Below, piece after piece: positions 60,531 through 64,000 of a stretch of DNA of 64,000 bases. The translations under genes and the position numbers were made by a program. The stretch lies in the NCBI GenBank assembly GCA_023897205.1, contig JAHWDD010000003.1:3227665-3291664 (forward strand), written 5' to 3'. The DNA comes from Exophiala sp. HKRS030. Lineage: Eukaryota > Ascomycota > Eurotiomycetes > Chaetothyriales > Herpotrichiellaceae. Numbering within the stretch: the first letter of the stretch is position 1; every line of letters starts with the position of its first letter. The notes under the pieces are model-generated. The model saw only the letters and a program-made list of their open reading frames with translations. It did not search any database and was not told the origin of the DNA.

Positions 60531-61470
60531 AGGCCCAGGGTCGAGTGGCCTGGCATCAACACATGGCGCGCTATCTGATAAGACGGCTCAAAAAAGAGAA
60601 GGCCTGGCATGGACATCTCTAGAGTCAGTCTGGCTTTCATTTGGCTGGCATAAAGGGCTTCATGGTACAATTGGTTTGGTGTCTGGAGTTTGATCTGTTC
60701 AGAAATAGGTGAGTCCTTAAGGGTACACATAGGCCGAGGACGTTGGACGAGTACTCTAGGGCATTAAGATGTCAAGCCTCTCACCAACACTCCCACAGAC
60801 CCTCGGGCCACATAGTCATCCACCCAGGCCACTCACTCCCCAGGCCACTCTCCAGGCGCCTCAGTCAGACTAAGTAGGCACACCTGCGTGTGCTCCTAAC
60901 GCCAGACCAGCACCTAAGCCTCCCCAAATAATTATTTAAGCCCTGGCTGCTGCCGGGCCATCATTCTGCGGCGACCCTCGAGGCCCGATGGCTGCCTTAT
61001 CCCAGGCCAAACTTCATTGCGACGTTACTCCTATCCAAAATCGTTTTCCATTGACATTCTCCCAATCTAGGTTACTTAGGTCACGTCTGGGGGCTCACTC
61101 GGACCACAACCTCACTCCGGCCACTTCCCCCAACCATTGTAACGAGACTATGTGGCCCGATCATCTCCTTGTCCCAGGCCATTGAACTATGAGACTATTC
61201 ATCTCTCTGAAATCCCTCGGTACTATCAAGCTACTGATCCGTGGTACTCAAGTCAGGCGAAACCTTCCAGCTAAGCCATAACTTGACCCGGGCCAAGTCT
61301 CCGGGCCACCTATTCAGTCAGATAAACGAGTTGGCCCGGCCACCGCAACTCGGCCATCCAGTGCAGGCCACTTCTATTCAATACTTCTACTTGATGCGTA
61401 CTGATCTATCACGCATGACAGCCATCATTTCCTTCACAGGCCAAATGGTTATGAGTTTTGGCCGGGCGCA

Positions 61471-63500
61471 TCTTTTACAGCAATCTCGTGCTTGACTACG
61501 AATAAACAACATCTCAAGGTGTACATTGACGGTCCCGAATGATCCACATGGCAGAACCAAAGAATTTGGTTAACTGGAAAATGAGTTGTTGTACTGTCGA
61601 AAGAATTTATACCTAGCAAGCCTGGATTGCACCTATAAGACAAGCCCCACGACCCCCCGTAACAATGCCAAGTAAAGAGGTCGCCATTTTGGCCATGGGA
61701 GACATCGGTGCCTCCTTTTGCCTTCAATGACCCACTAAAGCTTCATATCTGAGAGGAGAAGCTCGTTCATCAGACCACTTTCGGCATTACTAGGTCAATA
61801 ATTCAAGTGCTTGGAACTATGAGAAGCAAATTCTTCGATCTGATATCCTGTTGAGTGTTTACACACCGATATACAGACTTACCGTAAGTATACTAACAAG
61901 GGCACTACTTCATGAGTCTCTGATGCTAACCTCAAGAATTAAAACTAAGACTTCACAGGTGCTCAGATACTAAGTACGAAAGTGTTTTTCAATAGAACTA
62001 CAAGTATTACAGGATTCTGGACCACCAGATATCTGGGAGCTACACGATCTTGACCCTGAAGTCATTCTGACTGATGTCTGCTGAAACACGCCACGACATA
62101 GGGCATCCTTCTTACGAGGTTATAAGTCAGAAGAACAGTTCAACCACTAAGTACTAAGTAGTAATACTCATAATAAGCATTGGCTGCCATGTCTCCCTGT
62201 GTCTGTAAAAGAGGACAGCCAAAATCCGAAATTCCTATAGAGATATAAAGTACTAGTAGTTCATCAACAATACTCACAGCCCAAAGCTCTACTGCTCATA
62301 CTAAATATTCTTTTCGCTAAAGTAAACTCATGGAGGCGTTCGGCCTATTCGTAGACTCTACAGTATACTATCGACGCTCAAGAGGACCAGGCACGGCGCT
62401 AGTTCTTTTTCGGCATCCACAATGGCGCATTTGATGTTCCCAGCTCTGCGCCACTCCCGTTAAATTCTTTAATGCTTTCCCCTAGAATCATTTATTCTAT
62501 ATATACTGCGGCTCTAGGAACAACATTACTATGATATACTTAGTACTCATAGAGATATTAAAGTCCTGAAAAATCTGATAGCCAGTAGTAAGTACCAAGT
62601 ATATAATAATGATAACCCGGTCAATACCGCGTAGTCTCTATCTATATAGGAGCTGTATATATCAAGAATACTAGTAGTGAATAACTATCTCTGTTCAGGT
62701 GGCTAGTAACCAGCCTTAATAAGTAAAGACTACAAAAGCTTGATAAGACCTCTTGCAGTTGGCTAATGACTGTTCTAACAGGATCTTTAGACTTAGTATC
62801 AAGGTCAATCAATACTCAGTCTATACTAGTACAGTAACAAAATCTATGAAGCCTAATGGGTCTATATCTACATTATGTTCGAAGTAGCTATAAGTAATCT
62901 CTTTCCTGATATCTAACCTAGCCCAGGCGTTAGCAGCGGAGTCACAATTCATACAGATTCTTCGTAGTGGCATGCATTAAGTACCTGACAGTCTTCGAAA
63001 GGACTACCGGCAATTGTCCTTGAGCATAGGAACAACTTCTAGTTCTCTGTGAAGAAGTACTTACTAAGTACAAGTCGCGCGCCGCCCGAGGACGATTTCT
63101 TTGCAGAAGCAGCCCTGCCTCTCCGGGAAGTGAACGAGACGTATTTTCCTAAGCGGTCCTAAGTCCTCGATAACGCTAGAAAATGTCTCCTGTAGATAGA
63201 TAATAATGACAGCACACTCGCTCAGATAAGACCAGTCGAGGTATTAAGCGCTGCTTTAATATTAAGGCCCGTATACGAAGTACTTAGATTTCAGAAGCAT
63301 ACAGGAAACAAAAAAGGGACTGCCAGTATACATAATTATGGAAACGCTAAGTAAGGATTCATACAAACGGAAAAACTGATGGAGTGACGGTATGTTGTAG
63401 TATGTTGTGCATTGACCTAGGTCGAGTAACTTTCTTCTCTAGTTGACGCATTACTTTCCCAAGTTCAAACATACACCATACCACAGCAAATATATCAAAA
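61471..63500. other. Gene-free, TACTTAG/CTAAGTA-rich stretch
   Basis: No gene recognised. The words CTAAGTA and TACTTAG/AGTACTTA recur (for example about 61969, 62147, 62153, 62539, 63062, 63281), and AT content is higher than in the genic part. It may be a decayed repeat, but no ends or coding remnants were found. Confidence 0.4.
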
Positions 63501-63502
63501 TC

Positions 63503-63513
63503 AAAAAAGAAAA
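63503..63513 (-). terminator. Pol III terminator of tRNA-Arg
   Basis: TTTTCTTTTTT on the transcribed strand, beginning 14 nt after the tRNA 3' end. Confidence 0.85.
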
Positions 63514-63537
63514 GAGCATCATCATGCATCCCAGGTG

Positions 63538-63548
63538 GGACTCGAACC
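63538..63548 (-). promoter_or_regulatory. Pol III B box
   Basis: GGTTCGAGTCC, a full match to GGTTCGANTCC, in exon 2. The insert lengthens the A-B spacing within the tolerated range. Confidence 0.9.
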
Positions 63549-63553
63549 CACAA

Positions 63554-63607
63554 CTATTGACACAGTTAGTCTCAAAGGCAGCGCGTGTAATGGAGGATAT
63601 TGCTTAC
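63554..63607 (-). other. 54 bp spliceosomal-type intron inside tRNA-Arg
   Basis: Starts GTAAGC (fungal 5' splice consensus), contains ACTAACTG (CTAAC branch motif at 63565-63569, about 12 nt from the 3' end) and ends CAATAG. Its length is typical of this genome's mRNA introns. It lies between tRNA bases AGG and TT of the variable loop, at an AGG|T proto-splice-like site. It does not sit where the tRNA splicing endonuclease normally cuts. Confidence 0.8.
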
Positions 63608-63634
63608 CCTCCAGATTAGAAGTCTGGCGCGCTA

Positions 63635-63645
63635 CCATTGCGCCA
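63635..63645 (-). promoter_or_regulatory. Pol III A box
   Basis: TGGCGCAATGG, close to the TGGCNNAGTGG consensus, in exon 1 of the tRNA. Confidence 0.85.
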
Positions 63646-63652
63646 CTGAGAC

Positions 63653-64000
63653 AAACTCTCCGACGTACAAAGATGCAGTCGACGAGAATGTGGCGTCAAG
63701 TTAAGCTAAAATTGGCTGGCAAAAAATATGAAATAAAATTTTCTGGTCACGTGTGGTGCCTCTGTTTCCGGTATGTAGGCCACTTGCCAAGCCCCAACGT
63801 CAAGCTGTCTCGCAGTTGTCTCAATATATACAACTTCATATCTCTCTTCCTTGGAGACTTCTACCGTTCGCAAGCCTTGAACGTGGACCTGTTTGTACGA
63901 TCACATTGTCCTTCCATGAGCTGGAATGTCTTTAGTGCCAACGCCTATCTACTCAAGGCCAATTCCTCTGGCCAAATGTGTCATCACGATTGCGTTTGTC
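63653..64000. other. tRNA 5' flank, no gene seen
   Basis: Short open frames only. Includes one TAGGCCACTTGCC word resembling the satellite anchor. Confidence 0.4.

Larger units (their letters stand above)
56450..61470. repeat. TGGCCYGG-motif-rich island
   Basis: The words TGGCCTGG and TGGCCCGG, and one-off variants, recur every few tens of bases across about 5 kb, at irregular spacing. From about 56.46 to 60.75 kb they read TGGCCYGG on the plus strand. From about 60.78 to 61.47 kb they read CCRGGCCA, the reverse complement. The word is rare elsewhere in the window. No real gene is found: the open frames here are short and full of motif translations. A degenerate satellite lies inside it. Confidence 0.75.
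63527..63652 (-). tRNA. tRNA-Arg(UCU) with an mRNA-type intron in the variable loop
   Basis: Exon 1 is 63608-63652, the insert 63554-63607 and exon 2 63527-63553. The spliced 72 nt folds as a full cloverleaf. The acceptor GTCTCAG pairs with CTGGGAT (two G-U pairs) with discriminator G. The D-arm is GCGC/GCGC, the anticodon arm CCAGA-CTTCTAA-TCTGG reads anticodon TCT, and the T-arm is GTGGG-TTCGAGT-CCCAC. Removing the insert leaves a normal 5-base variable loop, AGGTT. There is no intron at the canonical 37/38 site, since the anticodon stem-loop is contiguous. The A box, B box and downstream T-run are all present. CCA is not encoded, as usual in eukaryotes. A pseudogene is possible, but the absence of mismatches in every stem argues against it. 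Confidence 0.9.

Noticed and set aside
63527..63652. tRNA with an ordinary intron at position 37/38
   Set aside because: The anticodon stem-loop CCAGA-CTTCTAA-TCTGG is contiguous; moving the insert to 37/38 destroys the 3' half of the stem.

Overview
The window is nuclear DNA of a filamentous ascomycete (Pezizomycotina). Genes carry 49-114 bp introns with GT..AG ends and CTAAC-type branch sites. Several products belong to fungal families: a FluG-like amidohydrolase/glutamine synthetase fusion, GPI2, MFS carriers and a MAPEG protein. A 17 kb block shows saturating CpA-to-TpA repeat-induced point mutation (RIP). A black-yeast-like Eurotiomycete (Chaetothyriales) would fit, but that is inference from general protein similarity.

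Layout. 0-2.6 kb: no supported gene, some simple repeats. 2.7-16.1 kb: six genes, all on the minus strand: a membrane protein with beta-rich repeats, a proline-rich/coiled-coil conserved protein, a DHA1-like MFS transporter, a broken small membrane protein, a two-TM conserved protein and a sugar-porter MFS. A 217 bp TA-flanked MITE lies at 9.6 kb. Three of these genes (5.6-7.4, 12.8-13.4 and 14.1-16.1 kb) each lack exactly one G/C in a homopolymer. 16.1-18.9 kb: no supported gene.

18,880-36,062: a nested, RIP-destroyed retrotransposon block. An outer element is bounded by 123 bp direct LTRs that have largely escaped RIP. Inside it, two Ty3/gypsy chromodomain elements lie tail-to-tail in inverted orientation, with about 430 bp LTRs. 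Each inner element also carries a decayed antisense coiled-coil gene in its 3' region.

36.3-53.9 kb: housekeeping and metabolic genes. These are GPI2 (start codon only 277 bp from the retroelement), an NAD(P)-dependent aldehyde/succinate-semialdehyde dehydrogenase, a putative membrane protein, a putative small secreted protein, an F-box/LRR protein, an AP-endonuclease-like enzyme, the FluG-like fusion, a Cys-rich zinc protein and a MAPEG protein. They are separate transcription units with no evident cluster logic.

54-63.5 kb: gene-free and repetitive. About 56.4-61.5 kb is packed with the short word TGGCCYGG, whose orientation flips near 60.78 kb. Within it sits a degenerate ~186 bp tandem satellite whose unit contains a GGCCACTT...AAGTGGCC inverted repeat. 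61.5-63.4 kb is rich in TACTTAG/CTAAGTA words.

63,527-63,652 (minus): the most unusual feature. A complete tRNA-Arg(UCU) gene, with good A and B boxes and a Pol III T-run terminator, is interrupted in its variable loop by a 54 bp insert. The insert has the signals of an ordinary mRNA (spliceosomal) intron: GTAAGC, CTAAC and TAG. Its exact removal restores a canonical five-base variable loop.
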